A stretch of 64,000 bases of DNA from JAHJQQ01 sp963737555 (GCA_963737555.1 CAVTTB010000004.1:160783-224782), one strand, 5' to 3'; shown: positions 48,585-57,172, numbered from the stretch's first letter. Notes: generated by a model from the letters alone, not told the origin. Translations and numbers: made by a program.

Positions 48585-50294
48585 ATGCGATACCTCGCAC
48601 TCGTAACAGACTACGATGGGACACTGTCTGCGCATGACACGGTGGCGGAACGAACGACACACGCGCTACAGCGCTTGAAGGTCTCCGGGAGGCGGGCGAT
48701 CCTGGTCACGGGGCGTCGGCTCGACGACCTGCTTACGGTTTGCCCCTGCTTGGACTTATTCGACCGCGTCGTCGCCGAGAACGGTGCGATTGTCTACGCA
48801 CCGGACAGTCGCGAAGAGACGCGGCTTGCCAATCCGCCGTCCAAACTTCTGATACAGGGTCTGAAAGCCCGCGGGATTGACCCGCTTGAAATTGGACAAG
48901 TCGTCGTGGCAACACACGCGCCGCATCGCACGGATGTCCAGGACGTCATCTGGGAACTCGGCTACGAAGCGCAGGTGATCGGCAATCGTGGCGCCGTGAT
49001 GATACTGCCGGCTGGCATCAACAAGGCAACAGGGCTCGAGTTTGCGCTGCGCGAACTGGGTCTTTCGCGCCACGAGGTCGTGGGCATCGGCGACGCGGAG
49101 AACGATCATTCGTTTCTAGAGCGCTGTGAGTGCGCCGTGGCGGTTGCCAACGCAGCGTCATCCATCAAGGCGGTCGCCGCCTTCGTGACGAACGCCGAGT
49201 ATGGCGACGGCGTTATCGAATTGATCGACGAGCTGATCGCAAACGACCTGCGCCTGCTGGAAGGGTCGCTTACGCAAAATTGGATCTTGCTCGGGAGAAA
49301 CGCGGAAGGCAGCGCAGTACAGCTGCCGCCCTATGGTCGCAACATGCTCGTTGCCGGCCCTTCGGGAAGCGGCAAGTCCACGCTCACTGCGGGCATTATC
49401 GAACGACTCATCGAGAAGGATTACCAGGTCTGCGTCGTCGATCCTGAGGGCGACTATGGAACACTGCGCGACGTCGTGACACTTGGCAACCAGTGGCGCG
49501 CCCCGAGTATCAACGAGGTATTGTCAATTCTTGAGGATCCCAAGATCAATCTGAGCGTCAACCTGCTTGGTATCCCGCTGGACGACCGCCCCGATTATTT
49601 CGCGCAACTCATTCCGAACCTGCAAGCCATGCGCGCCCGGACCGGACGTCCGCACTGGCTGGTTCTGGACGAAGCACACCACATGCTACCCGACACATGG
49701 GGTCACACCGCGTCCGTGTTGCCGCAACGACTTCACGAAACCATCCTGGTCACTGTACATCCTGAACATGTGGCCCAGGACATTCTCGCGCCGATTGACG
49801 TCGTGGTGGCTATCGGCCATTCACCTGAACAAACGCTTGGGAAATTCGCCGAGGCAACAGAAAGAATGCTTGTATGGCCTGTGGATCTTGCCTACCAGCC
49901 AGATCGTGTCGTCGTCTGGTTCAGCGCAGATGGGCACGCACCGTTCGCGATGCAAGCGCAGCCCGGGCGGGCCGAGCGCATCCGCCACCACCGCAAATAT
50001 ACGGAAGGCAACTTGCGCTGGCACAGTTTCTATTTCCGCGGCCCGGACAACCGTCATAACTTGAAGGCACAGAACCTCATCATCTTCTGCCAAATCGCCC
50101 AGGGTATCGATGAGTCGACGTGGATGTACCATCTGTACCGCGGCGATTACTCGCGCTGGTTCCGCCATGCGATCAAGGATCCACACCTCGCCGACGAAAC
50201 GGAGCGCATCGAAGATCGCACCGACCTCGCGCCCTGGCAAACGCGGCAAATGATCGTAGAGTTGGTAAATGCCCGCTACACGCTGCCCGAATAG
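48585..50294 (+). CDS. HAD-IIB phosphatase fused to a HerA/DUF87-like P-loop ATPase
   Basis: 569 residues from ATG 48585, AAGGAG 9 bases upstream. N-terminal HAD-IIB domain (1-220) with D-Y-D-G-T-L, V-T-G-R-R and G-I-G-D-A-E-N-D; then a P-loop ATPase (240-430) with G-P-S-G-S-G-K-S-T-L, V-V-D-P-E-G-D-Y and W-L-V-L-D-E-A-H-H. The ATPase resembles the DUF87/HerA-VirB4 set. C-terminal ~130 residues (WHSFYFRGPDNRHNL...) unassigned. Substrate unknown. Such two-domain proteins exist elsewhere, so this is not a chance fusion. Confidence 0.8.
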   Translation: MRYLALVTDYDGTLSAHDTVAERTTHALQRLKVSGRRAILVTGRRLDDLLTVCPCLDLFDRVVAENGAIVYAPDSREETRLANPPSKLLIQGLKARGIDPLEIGQVVVATHAPHRTDVQDVIWELGYEAQVIGNRGAVMILPAGINKATGLEFALRELGLSRHEVVGIGDAENDHSFLERCECAVAVANAASSIKAVAAFVTNAEYGDGVIELIDELIANDLRLLEGSLTQNWILLGRNAEGSAVQLPPYGRNMLVAGPSGSGKSTLTAGIIERLIEKDYQVCVVDPEGDYGTLRDVVTLGNQWRAPSINEVLSILEDPKINLSVNLLGIPLDDRPDYFAQLIPNLQAMRARTGRPHWLVLDEAHHMLPDTWGHTASVLPQRLHETILVTVHPEHVAQDILAPIDVVVAIGHSPEQTLGKFAEATERMLVWPVDLAYQPDRVVVWFSADGHAPFAMQAQPGRAERIRHHRKYTEGNLRWHSFYFRGPDNRHNLKAQNLIIFCQIAQGIDESTWMYHLYRGDYSRWFRHAIKDPHLADETERIEDRTDLAPWQTRQMIVELVNARYTLPE

Positions 50295-50309
50295 CAAGGA
50301 ATAGCATTT

Positions 50310-50432
50310 ATAAACCACCCTTTCCTCGAAATCCGAATCTATTTCGATGTCGCGGCAGTCAACCGCGAGGGCACGCCGGAGCACTGGTCGTTTACGGGTA
50401 CGACGTCTCCCGGATGTTGTCCGCGCCAAGTA
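50310..50432 (+). pseudogene. Possible fragment of a DUF6152-like periplasmic protein
   Basis: Directly after the ATPase stop the same frame reads N-H-P-F-L-E-I-R-I-Y-F-D-V, then E-H-W-S-F-T-G-T-T-S-P-G. This resembles the N-P-H...D-V....W.F.G.SP pattern of DUF6152 proteins. No start or signal and no intact remainder, so only a relic if real. Low confidence. Confidence 0.25.
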
Positions 50433-50631
50433 AAGTCGCACAGACGTCGGACAAACAACAGACATGACATTTACTCTTTGGTGGCACGCGACGCATCGGG
50501 TTTTGGTCGAGACAGATACTCAATGAGTGTAACTGCATTATTGCGCTCGGTGTCCGCGGCGCCGAAGGGCAAGGTAACCAATCGTGAGCTTGTCCACAAA
50601 TCCGCTCCCTCTTACTCGCGTTTCGGGTCCA

Positions 50632-51039
50632 TCAGCTCGTCCGCTCGTCACCTCGGTCGTTGCCCTCGTCGTCAGAGTCGTGATCGGCTTCGCTGTCGAT
50701 GCCATCCCCCGCGCAGCGGCTATCGTCATCGTCGCAATGGCCAGAAGCGCGGTCGCGTTCCGCGTGGTTGACTGTGCGCGCCGTCGAAGCGCGCGTGGTT
50801 ACATTCGATGCCAAGCGAGCCGCGTTATCGGCAACGGCATGCACCGCCGGTGCCGTCGACCACGCGGCCGCAAGGTCAAACCCGAGGCCGGCATTCATTT
50901 CGCGCATACGCTGCGCATACTCGGCCTCAATGCTTTGCGTGCCGTACGGCGCTGTCGGGCGTGAAGATGGCGCAGCGGCTGCGACGCCGCTGAAAACCAG
51001 TGTGACGATGAAGATCGGAAGTGCCCGTGCGTTTCTCAT
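50632..51039 (-). CDS. Small secreted acidic protein, function unknown
   Basis: 135 residues from ATG 51039 with a good AAAGAGGA upstream. Signal peptide (ALPIFIVTLVFSGVAAAAPS), a helical middle (IEAEYAQRMREMNAGLG) and a low-complexity D/S/E/R-rich tail with two cysteines (SGHCDDDDSRCAG). No family recognised. Next to a second small secreted protein and b-type cytochromes. Confidence 0.6.
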   Translation of the reverse strand: MRNARALPIFIVTLVFSGVAAAAPSSRPTAPYGTQSIEAEYAQRMREMNAGLGFDLAAAWSTAPAVHAVADNAARLASNVTTRASTARTVNHAERDRASGHCDDDDSRCAGDGIDSEADHDSDDEGNDRGDERTS

Positions 51040-51079
51040 GCTGTATTCCTCTTTGGTAATTGCATCGTTGGATGGCGAA

Positions 51080-51487
51080 TCATGAGACCTTGAATGTCTG
51101 TACAAAATGATAGTGCGGCTCGTCCATGTCGGCGTCAGCCTCGACGAACAGGCCATCCGCATAGTCGATCGTTAAGCCATTCTCGGTGATGGCGCTTGTC
51201 ACTTGGCCAAAAAAGGCCATATCGTGCAGCGGAACGACATAGTGGAGTTCTGAAAGCCGACCTTGCGCGTCTTTCATGGCGTGGGTGACCCGCCAATGCG
51301 GGGAGTCCGCAGCGTTCGGCAGCCGCGTGCTGGCGTTTCGGTCGTCGTCATCCCGTACTGTGGTGGCGTCATCCGAATACGCGTATTGCCGATCATGTTC
51401 GTCATTGGAAGCGATCACCGTGCCGGCGCTCGTTGCCAAAGTGGCGGTCAATACGATTTTTGCGAGTGTTGGTGTCGTCTGTTTCAT
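51080..51487 (-). CDS. Small secreted protein with acidic linker, function unknown
   Basis: 135 residues from ATG 51487 (AGAGGA upstream). Signal peptide ending T-S-A-G-T-V-I-A-S, an acidic linker (SDDATTVRDDDDRN), and a compact C-terminal domain (WRVTHAMKDAQGRLSELHY...HYHFVQTFKVS). Stops 40 bases before the next secreted protein, likely one operon. No family recognised; the domain has the size of a PepSY-like unit but the signature is not visible. Confidence 0.6.
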   Translation of the reverse strand: MKQTTPTLAKIVLTATLATSAGTVIASNDEHDRQYAYSDDATTVRDDDDRNASTRLPNAADSPHWRVTHAMKDAQGRLSELHYVVPLHDMAFFGQVTSAITENGLTIDYADGLFVEADADMDEPHYHFVQTFKVS

Positions 51488-51505
51488 GTCTGCGTCCTCT
51501 CTCAT

Positions 51506-51822
51506 GGGCTGTGGTTTTCATTCACGCTGTGTCATCAGCGCTTGGAAGAGGACAATACTAGCGAGACATGAAACCAGGCTGAACTCGACAAGGATTCGTC
51601 TGTTTTTTTCAGATGCAAAGGATGAGCGGGCACGATGGGAATGAACAGACGGGTTGGACGAGCGCGGCGCATCAGCCGAAATTCGTGATTCGGCTGACGT
51701 TGGGGCGGTGAACTGTGGAGTGGTAGAAGCGGCGAGTCGTAGAGAAGTAGAATAACCGAAGCGGACCGAAGAAAGGCGTTCGGTCCGCCTCGAAACCGGT
51801 GGCTGCGCCTGGTGCGTGCCCC
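51506..51822. other. Intergenic stretch with one strong hairpin
   Basis: About 335 bases between divergently spaced minus-strand genes. Apart from the hairpin at 51761-51788 nothing was recognised; the upstream half must hold the promoter of the secreted-protein pair. Confidence 0.4.
51761..51788 (-). terminator. Hairpin downstream of b-type cytochrome operon
   Basis: Perfect 10-base stem, gcggaccgaa (51761-51770) and ttcggtccgc (51779-51788), loop 8 bases, 35 bases after the cytochrome stop on the minus strand. The following minus-strand bases (ttcggttattc) are only modestly T-rich. Confidence 0.5.
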
Positions 51823-52341
51823 TCAGGCGTTGCGCGGCAGTGCCACCAGTTTGGATTCGGCGCGCGACTCGCCAACCTTCTTCATAATTGGTGCGAAGGA
51901 GACGATGGCGATGTGGATCAGCACGATCATGAGCGACCCTTCGGCGAGCGCGCCGTGCAGATCCTCCCATTCCCACCAGTCGGCGGCGAGACCGCTGAGC
52001 GTTACCAGCACGAGCGCAGCGAGAATCACCAGACCGGACAGCGGAGCGAACGGCGTGCGCCCCAGCAGCGCGCTGACATTTCCGCCGCGCAGCTTGCGGC
52101 CGAAATTCTTCCACATCGACGCTTTCGGCAAGGGCAGCGCCCAGGGAGCGCGCTCGCCGGCAACCAGCGCGGCGAGCAGCCGCAGGGCGAGCAGCGCCAT
52201 GGCTGCGTAGCCCGAAAATTCGTGCAGTCCGGGCGCGCCTTCGGCGGTGAGATAGGCGATGGTGTAGGCCCCGACGAACAGTCCGTGCCACAGCATCAGC
52301 AGATCGAAGGCATTGGGCAGGCGTAGCTTAATCATCTTCAT
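51823..52341 (-). CDS. Cytochrome b561/DUF4405-like membrane protein
   Basis: 172 residues, four transmembrane helices. Histidines at helix positions include M-L-W-H-G-L-F, L-H-E-F-S-G-Y, D-L-H-G-A-L and I-H-I-A-I-V-S-F, arranged as for bis-His b hemes. Its ATG at 52341 overlaps the small upstream gene. Likely passes electrons across the inner membrane together with the second cytochrome at 52.8-53.4 kb. Confidence 0.8.
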   Translation of the reverse strand: MKMIKLRLPNAFDLLMLWHGLFVGAYTIAYLTAEGAPGLHEFSGYAAMALLALRLLAALVAGERAPWALPLPKASMWKNFGRKLRGGNVSALLGRTPFAPLSGLVILAALVLVTLSGLAADWWEWEDLHGALAEGSLMIVLIHIAIVSFAPIMKKVGESRAESKLVALPRNA

Positions 52342-52489
52342 TTCCCTCGTTGCGGTCCCCGTCGCCGAGTCCCAGGATACCGGCGGCGCTGGCGACGAAG
52401 CCTTTGTCGTAGAACGTTCCGTAGGTCAGAGTGGCGGCGCCCATGAACAGCACGCCGAACAGAACCAGAGATAGTGCCTTGTTGAACAT
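52328..52489 (-). CDS. Small single-helix membrane protein
   Basis: 53 residues from ATG 52489, chosen for the strong GGGGG upstream. One transmembrane helix (LSLVLFGVLFMGAATLTYG), then a short tail ending G-D-G-D-R-N-E-G-N-E-D-D. It overlaps the cytochrome start by 14 bases and so may be a small partner subunit of it. No family recognised. Confidence 0.6.
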   Translation of the reverse strand: MFNKALSLVLFGVLFMGAATLTYGTFYDKGFVASAAGILGLGDGDRNEGNEDD

Positions 52490-52808
52490 GGATCCCCCTG
52501 CATTATTTGGAGCTTGCCGACAGCCTAGCCATCGGGCATGAAACCAAACTGAAAGCGGAATATGACGGGACTTAATCCTTGCTGTTTGCTTCAACCAAAA
52601 TGGACATCGGACAAGGAGATCCGCATACAGGCGACGCGAAGGTAAAGCTTGTCGATAAGTAGGAACGGGGCAGACTGAGTAGGAATGTCATGATCCATTT
52701 CCGCAACCGGATTGCCCCGGGTATTGCGTTCCTGCTGCTGAATATCGGTAACGCGTTGGCCGCATCCGCAGGTCACGAACTGCCGCGGGCCACGTCATGG
52801 CGCATACG
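52490..52808. other. Intergenic stretch between the two cytochrome units
   Basis: 319 bases. A plus-strand frame at 52690-52899 starts with a signal-like peptide (FLLLNIGNALAASAG) but then runs antisense into the cytochrome b 3' end and looks like a relic or chance frame. Nothing else recognised. Confidence 0.35.
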
Positions 52809-53393
52809 TTATCCGCCCCGCGAGCGTTGCGCCGAAACTGTCTCTGCGACGCCGCGACGCGGCAACATCTGCACGAGTGCGTTATCCCGTAGGATGTAAT
52901 GGTGGAACAAGGCCGCTGCGGCATGTGCTCCGATGAGGTAATAACCGGCCGTGGCGGCGACCTCGTGGATCTCCTTGAACTGTTTCGCGAGATCCTTGTT
53001 CTCGCCGATAAGGGCGGGCAGTTGCAGACCGAAGAAGGGGATCGGCTTGCCGGCAGCGCTAAGCATGAGCCAGCCGAGCAGGGGTAACCCGATCATCAGC
53101 AGATATAGTGCCATGTGTGCGAGCTTTGCCAACAGCGCTTGCCAGGCGGGCGGTGCTGGCTCAATGCATGGCGACGGTAAGAGCAGGCGAGCCACGAGGC
53201 GTACCCAGACAAGAACAAAAACCATCATCCCGAGCATGAAGTGCCAGGCCTTCAGCGCCTCACGAGGATCGCTTGCTTTCGGGTAGAGCTCGCGTAACTC
53301 AATGCAAGCGTAAACCGCGACAAGCAACAGCAGCATCAGCCAATGCAGTCCTATCGAGAGTGGTTTGTACCGGTTGTCCTGGTCTGTCGACAT
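52809..53393 (-). CDS. Cytochrome b561 (CybB-like)
   Basis: 194 residues from ATG 53393 (GGGGAAA upstream). Four transmembrane helices with I-G-L-H-W-L-M, K-A-W-H-F-M-L-G, H-E-V-A and G-A-H-A-A-A-A-L-F-H-H, the pattern of the prokaryotic cytochrome b561 family. In E. coli CybB oxidises ubiquinol with oxygen to make superoxide. The last residues (R-G-V-A-E-T-V-S-A-Q) are not typical, so the end may be altered. Confidence 0.88.
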   Translation of the reverse strand: MSTDQDNRYKPLSIGLHWLMLLLLVAVYACIELRELYPKASDPREALKAWHFMLGMMVFVLVWVRLVARLLLPSPCIEPAPPAWQALLAKLAHMALYLLMIGLPLLGWLMLSAAGKPIPFFGLQLPALIGENKDLAKQFKEIHEVAATAGYYLIGAHAAAALFHHYILRDNALVQMLPRRGVAETVSAQRSRGG

Positions 53394-53840
53394 GGTGTTT
53401 CCCCGTAAGTGAACCATCAGATATGCGCGATTATCCGGTGTAGAACTGAAACCAACCTTAAAATCGTCTTAATATGCAATTTGAGACAGGATTTGACGTT
53501 ACGCGGCAATTTTGATGTGGGCTGCGCAAACAGCGCACGGCGCTGTGGCGGCAGCGATGTGCGCGTTTGTACAAGAAGTGAGACAAGGTGCGGCCTGCGG
53601 TCAAGATCGCACCATCATGTCTTGGCTTAGCCTCCCCTACGTCCCGAACAGCACCGCGTCAGCCTGCTGTCGGCCCGACTGTGGCTGTGCCAGATGCGTT
53701 CTGGAGCGGTGCTTCGCCATAGTTATCGCGACGACGGCCTACGCGCTCGGCAGCGACCAAGTGCAAGGGTGATATCGCGTCCGCTTTGGGTTTGATATGA
53801 CGCGCCACCTAAAGGCTGGCACTTTTCTTGGACCGGTTTT
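53394..53840. other. Gene-free stretch upstream of IS30
   Basis: 447 bases between the cytochrome promoter region and the IS30 left end. Short frames on both strands show no protein-like signal. It may include debris from the insertion. Confidence 0.35.
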
Positions 53841-55075
53841 GGCTGCGGATTCAACCGGTGAATGCAACGCACTAGACTCTACGTAAGTAGAAGGAGTGTT
53901 GCAGATGAATCGAAGACCACGGATTTATTACACGGAAAGCCAGAAGTCGCTGATGTGGGACCGCTGGCAGAAAGGGGATTCCCTCCATCAGATTGCCCGG
54001 TTGTTCGATCGAGGCCATTCAGCGGTACAGGGTGTTCTGGCAGAGACGGGTGGAATACGTCCGGCACCACGTCAACGTTCGCGCTTGGCGCTGACTTTGG
54101 CGGAGCGTGAGGAAATTTCGCGTGCTGTGCTTGTGGGCCACTCGATCCGCTCGATTGCCGCGTCACTTGGGCGAGCACCTTCGACAATCAGTCGTGAAAT
54201 CCGGCGCAATGACGGGCAGTCACATTATCGGGCGAATCAGGCTGATCAAGCAGCGCGGCATCGTGCGCATCGTCCCAAGACCTGTAAACTGACGGAGAAC
54301 CGAACGTTAGCGCGCATCGTAGCAAGCAAGCTTCAGATGGAATGGTCGCCGGAGCAAATTGCCGGGTGGCTCAAGCGCACTTATCCAGACGACGAGACCT
54401 ACCAGGTGTCACACGAGACGATCTATCGTAGCCTCTTCATTCAGGCCCGTGGCGCCTTGAAGAAAGAGCTGCTGCAACATTTGAGGCGCACACGTGGCAT
54501 GCGTCGGTCGCGCCATCATACGCAGAAGACAGCTAATCACGGCAGAATCACTGACACCGTATCGATTAGCGAACGTCCAGCTTCAGTTGAAGATCGTGCC
54601 GTACCGGGTCACTGGGAAGGCGATCTGCTCTTTGGAAGCAACAATAGCCAGATTGCGACACTCGTCGAGCGTCATACGCGCTACGTCATGCTGGTCAAGG
54701 TCGATGGCAAAGATACCGAGACCGTTATTAACGCGCTGATCAAGCACGCGCATAAATTACCGCAAGAACTCTATAAATCATTAACGTGGGATCGAGGTAA
54801 AGAGCTGGCCGACCACAAACGCTTCTCGCTGGCGACCGACATCAAAGTCTACTTCTGCGATCCTCAGAATCCTTGGCAGCGTGGTTCTAACGAGAACACG
54901 AACGGACTATTGCGTCAGTACTTCCCAAAGGGAACCGATCTGTCGATTTACTCACAAGCCAAACTGAACGCCGTTGCCTGTCGATTAAATCAACGACCCA
55001 GGAAAACGTTGGAATATGAAACACCAGCTGATAGATTTAGCGCCTGTGTTGCAACGATCCATTGAATCCGCAGCC
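53841..55075 (+). mobile_element. IS30-family insertion sequence (about 1,235 bp)
   Basis: Terminal inverted repeats begin ggctgcggattcaa (53841) and end with its complement ttgaatccgcagcc (55075), with a second matching block tgcaac / gttgca inside; about 28 bases with mismatches in the middle. One transposase gene fills the interior. No target duplication was evident by eye (flanks ttt and gta). Copy looks intact. Confidence 0.82.
53896..55065 (+). CDS. IS30-family transposase
   Basis: 389 residues. N-terminal helix-turn-helix (GDSLHQIARLFDRGHSAVQG and GHSIRSIAASLGRAPSTISR), the IS30 region, and the DDE catalytic core with H-W-E-G-D-L-L-F-G (D), L-T-W-D-R-G-K-E (D) and P-W-Q-R-G-S-N-E-N-T-N-G-L-L-R (E). 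Complete, so probably active. Start TTG/ATG near 53896-53905 (ATG 53905, MNRRPRIYYTE, after a GGAG). Confidence 0.94.
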   Translation: MLQMNRRPRIYYTESQKSLMWDRWQKGDSLHQIARLFDRGHSAVQGVLAETGGIRPAPRQRSRLALTLAEREEISRAVLVGHSIRSIAASLGRAPSTISREIRRNDGQSHYRANQADQAARHRAHRPKTCKLTENRTLARIVASKLQMEWSPEQIAGWLKRTYPDDETYQVSHETIYRSLFIQARGALKKELLQHLRRTRGMRRSRHHTQKTANHGRITDTVSISERPASVEDRAVPGHWEGDLLFGSNNSQIATLVERHTRYVMLVKVDGKDTETVINALIKHAHKLPQELYKSLTWDRGKELADHKRFSLATDIKVYFCDPQNPWQRGSNENTNGLLRQYFPKGTDLSIYSQAKLNAVACRLNQRPRKTLEYETPADRFSACVATIH

Positions 55076-55148
55076 GTAAGCAGACCATGCAAGGCATATA
55101 GCAGCAGATATTCTGCTCACCGACTCATCATGCCAAACATGCTTCAGT

Positions 55149-55460
55149 TCACTTCTTAAACAAATCCTCCAACGCCCGCCGCGCCACCTCCGCCGCATCC
55201 ACATCCCCCGGCTGATACGCATCCTCCCGATACTGGAAGTAGTCGCAGAAATTCGCGCGGGTCTTGTCCTTGACCTCCTCGGCGATGGTCTCGCGGCACT
55301 GTTTGGCGACATGCGTATCGTAGAATACGCAGGCGCGGCAGACGTGCAGTTGCGCCCGGCAGTGCGGGCATTCCGCCTCGCGCGGCACGCGCCGGCCCGG
55401 CATCAGCAGCAGATAGCCGACCGCTGCGCCGCATTTCCAGCATTGCGCTTGTTCGCCTAT
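55149..55460 (-). CDS. Zinc-ribbon-like protein with four Cys pairs, unusual start
   Basis: The certain part is 84 residues from ATG 55403: E-C-P-H-C-R-A-Q, V-C-R-A-C-V-F-Y-D, K-Q-C-R and F-C-D-Y-F. Upstream in frame is Q-C-W-K-C-G-A-A-V-G-Y-L-L-L, which supplies the expected partner CxxC of the ribbon. That extension has no ATG/GTG/TTG but an ATA at 55460 placed after GGAGGGAAGGA. So the start is either a rare ATA or a miscalled ATG. Function unknown. Confidence 0.6.
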   Translation of the reverse strand: MGEQAQCWKCGAAVGYLLLMPGRRVPREAECPHCRAQLHVCRACVFYDTHVAKQCRETIAEEVKDKTRANFCDYFQYREDAYQPGDVDAAEVARRALEDLFKK

Positions 55461-55553
55461 CGTCCTTCCCTCCCCTGTCGATCTGTCATCAGCATACCAG
55501 CGCGGGTATAGTTTGCCTCCACTGTTCCGAACCGCAGCGACGCCCGAGCACGC

Positions 55554-55952
55554 ATGTCCCGCTACCGTCCGCCCCAGCCCAAGGCCTCGGCCTATATCAC
55601 ACCTGCCGGTTACCGGCGGCTGCAGGACGAGTTGAATGCGTTGTGGAAGCGCCGTGCGGATGTGACCCAGGCCTTGAGCGCGGCCGCGGCCGAGGGCGAC
55701 CGTTCGGAGAACGCGGAGTACATCTACCGCAAGAAGGAGCTGCGCGAGATCGACCGGCGCATCCGTTATCTGCAGAAGCGCCTGCCGGATCTGAAAGTCG
55801 TCGACCGGCCGCCGGCGGATGCAAGCCGGGTGTTCTTCGACGCCTGGGTGGCGCTGGAGGACGAGGACGGCGTGAGAAGGGACGTGAACGCACGTGACCG
55901 TTTTGTTGAGCCTGCGCGCCGTCAGAATACGTTCGATGACCGCCTGCCATGA
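55554..55952 (+). pseudogene. greB: GreB transcript-cleavage factor, C-terminally truncated
   Basis: 132 residues against about 160 normally. The N-terminal coiled coil is intact (Y-I-T-P-A-G-Y-R-R-L-Q-D-E-L, G-D-R-S-E-N-A-E-Y-I-Y-R-K-K-E-L-R-E-I-D), including the acidic tip that reaches the RNA polymerase active site. After A-W-V-A-L-E-D-E-D-G (about 55875) the sequence leaves the family and the Pro-GreA/B C-terminal domain is missing. The domain that binds polymerase is gone, so it is likely non-functional. The break marks a rearrangement next to the PepSY cluster. Confidence 0.85.
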
Positions 55953-56233
55953 TCACTCTTCTCTCGCCCGGAAGATGATCGCAAGTCATAACAGAAACGT
56001 CCGTTTCGTCCGCAGGCACCCCGGAGAGAATTCTACTGGCCGAAGCCATAGCCAGGACGAGACACACCTGCCGAGCGAGGAGTTGTCCGAGCATTACCCT
56101 GTGCTGTACCAGCGATGATTTACGGTCACACCGGTATCGATGGCACTTTCAGATTGAGTTCATCTTCATCCCCTATATTGGCATCAAGGTGGACCGATCA
56201 CTGCCCACCACCTACTGAACAGGAGATAGCCTC

Positions 56234-56674
56234 ATGAACCGTCATACCGCTCTGGCTGGTTGTATTTTTGCATTGACCCTGGGCCTGGCGTCTGCCGCAG
56301 CGCTGGCCGATGACGATTGCGATATCCCTATCGAGCGGTGGCAATCACGCGCTGCGGTCGAACAGATGGCTGCCCAAAAGGGCTGGGAGATGCAGCGTCT
56401 GAAAATCGATGACGGCTGCTACGAGATCCGCGGCAAGGATGCCCAAGGCCGTTCCTTCAAGGCCAAGATCGACCCGGAAACCCTGGACGTGGTGAAGCTC
56501 AAGTATCGGGACCGTGACCGGGATCGGGATCGAGACGATCACGACGATGATGACTCGCGCGACAGCGAGATCCCCGGTGCGCAGCCGCCTGACGACCGCC
56601 CCCTGGGCACGCCCCATCCCGGCGACAAACCGCTGTTTACCCCTGGCACCGCACCACGCGGCCAGGTCGAATAA
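56234..56674 (+). CDS. Periplasmic PepSY-domain protein with Asp/Arg-rich tail
   Basis: 146 residues. Signal peptide (ALAGCIFALTLGLASAAALADD), one PepSY domain (residues 33-90: E-R-W-Q-S-R-A-A-V-E-Q-M-A, then D-G-C-Y-E-I-R-G-K-D-A-Q-G), with two cysteines (D-C-D-I and G-C-Y-E), a stretch of alternating R-D-R-D-R-D, and a Pro-rich end. First gene of the flavin redox module, 21 bases ahead of the DUF2271 gene. Strong RBS AGGAGA. Confidence 0.88.
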   Translation: MNRHTALAGCIFALTLGLASAAALADDDCDIPIERWQSRAAVEQMAAQKGWEMQRLKIDDGCYEIRGKDAQGRSFKAKIDPETLDVVKLKYRDRDRDRDRDDHDDDDSRDSEIPGAQPPDDRPLGTPHPGDKPLFTPGTAPRGQVE

Positions 56675-56695
56675 CCCATCGAGTGGAGAATGACC

Positions 56696-57172
56696 ATGTC
56701 CAAACCTGTGATTACCGCCCTGGTGGCTGCCGCAACACTGGCAGTACCGGCCCTGGCGCAAAGCCGCCCGGTGACTCTGTCCACGACACTGAAGAACTAC
56801 GGTGGCGATGGCGCCTATGTGGCGATCTATCTGACCGACCCGAGTGGCGCCTATGTCGGCACGCTGTGGGTCGCCGGCGGCAAGGCCAAGTACTACAAGC
56901 ATCTGGCCGATTGGAACCGCCTGTCGGCGGGCGACGCGAGACGTCTGGATGGCGTGACCGGCGCCAGTGTGGGTGCCGGGCGCACGCTCAAAGTCACGGC
57001 CGACCTGGCGGACGCCCTGCTTGATGCCGGTTACGAGATCCGCATCGATGCCGCAGTGGAAGACATGCGCGACAGCACGACGGAAGTCCGCGTACCTCTG
57101 ACCACGACGGACAGTGGTGCGCCACACACAGGCCGGCAGTATATCGAGTCGTTTACCTACCAACTGCAGTAA
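56696..57172 (+). CDS. DUF2271-family periplasmic protein with a flavinylation-like motif
   Basis: 158 residues from ATG 56696 (GGAG 7 bases upstream). Signal peptide (ALVAAATLAVPALAQS) and a DUF2271 beta-sandwich (Y-V-A-I-Y-L-T-D-P-S-G-A-Y-V-G-T-L-W). The segment L-D-G-V-T-G-A-S matches the D-x-x-[ST]-G-A-[ST] consensus on which ApbE places FMN through a phosphoester bond. With apbE two genes down, this protein is the best candidate for the module's FMN carrier; that is inference from the motif and context. Confidence 0.88.
   Translation: MSKPVITALVAAATLAVPALAQSRPVTLSTTLKNYGGDGAYVAIYLTDPSGAYVGTLWVAGGKAKYYKHLADWNRLSAGDARRLDGVTGASVGAGRTLKVTADLADALLDAGYEIRIDAAVEDMRDSTTEVRVPLTTTDSGAPHTGRQYIESFTYQLQ

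Noticed and set aside
52690..52899. Frame with a signal-like start between the cytochromes
   Set aside because: After about 25 residues it runs antisense into the cytochrome b gene; possibly a relic but not supportable as a gene.
53838..53840. Target-site duplication for the IS30 element
   Set aside because: Flanks ttt and gta do not match, so no duplication can be claimed.
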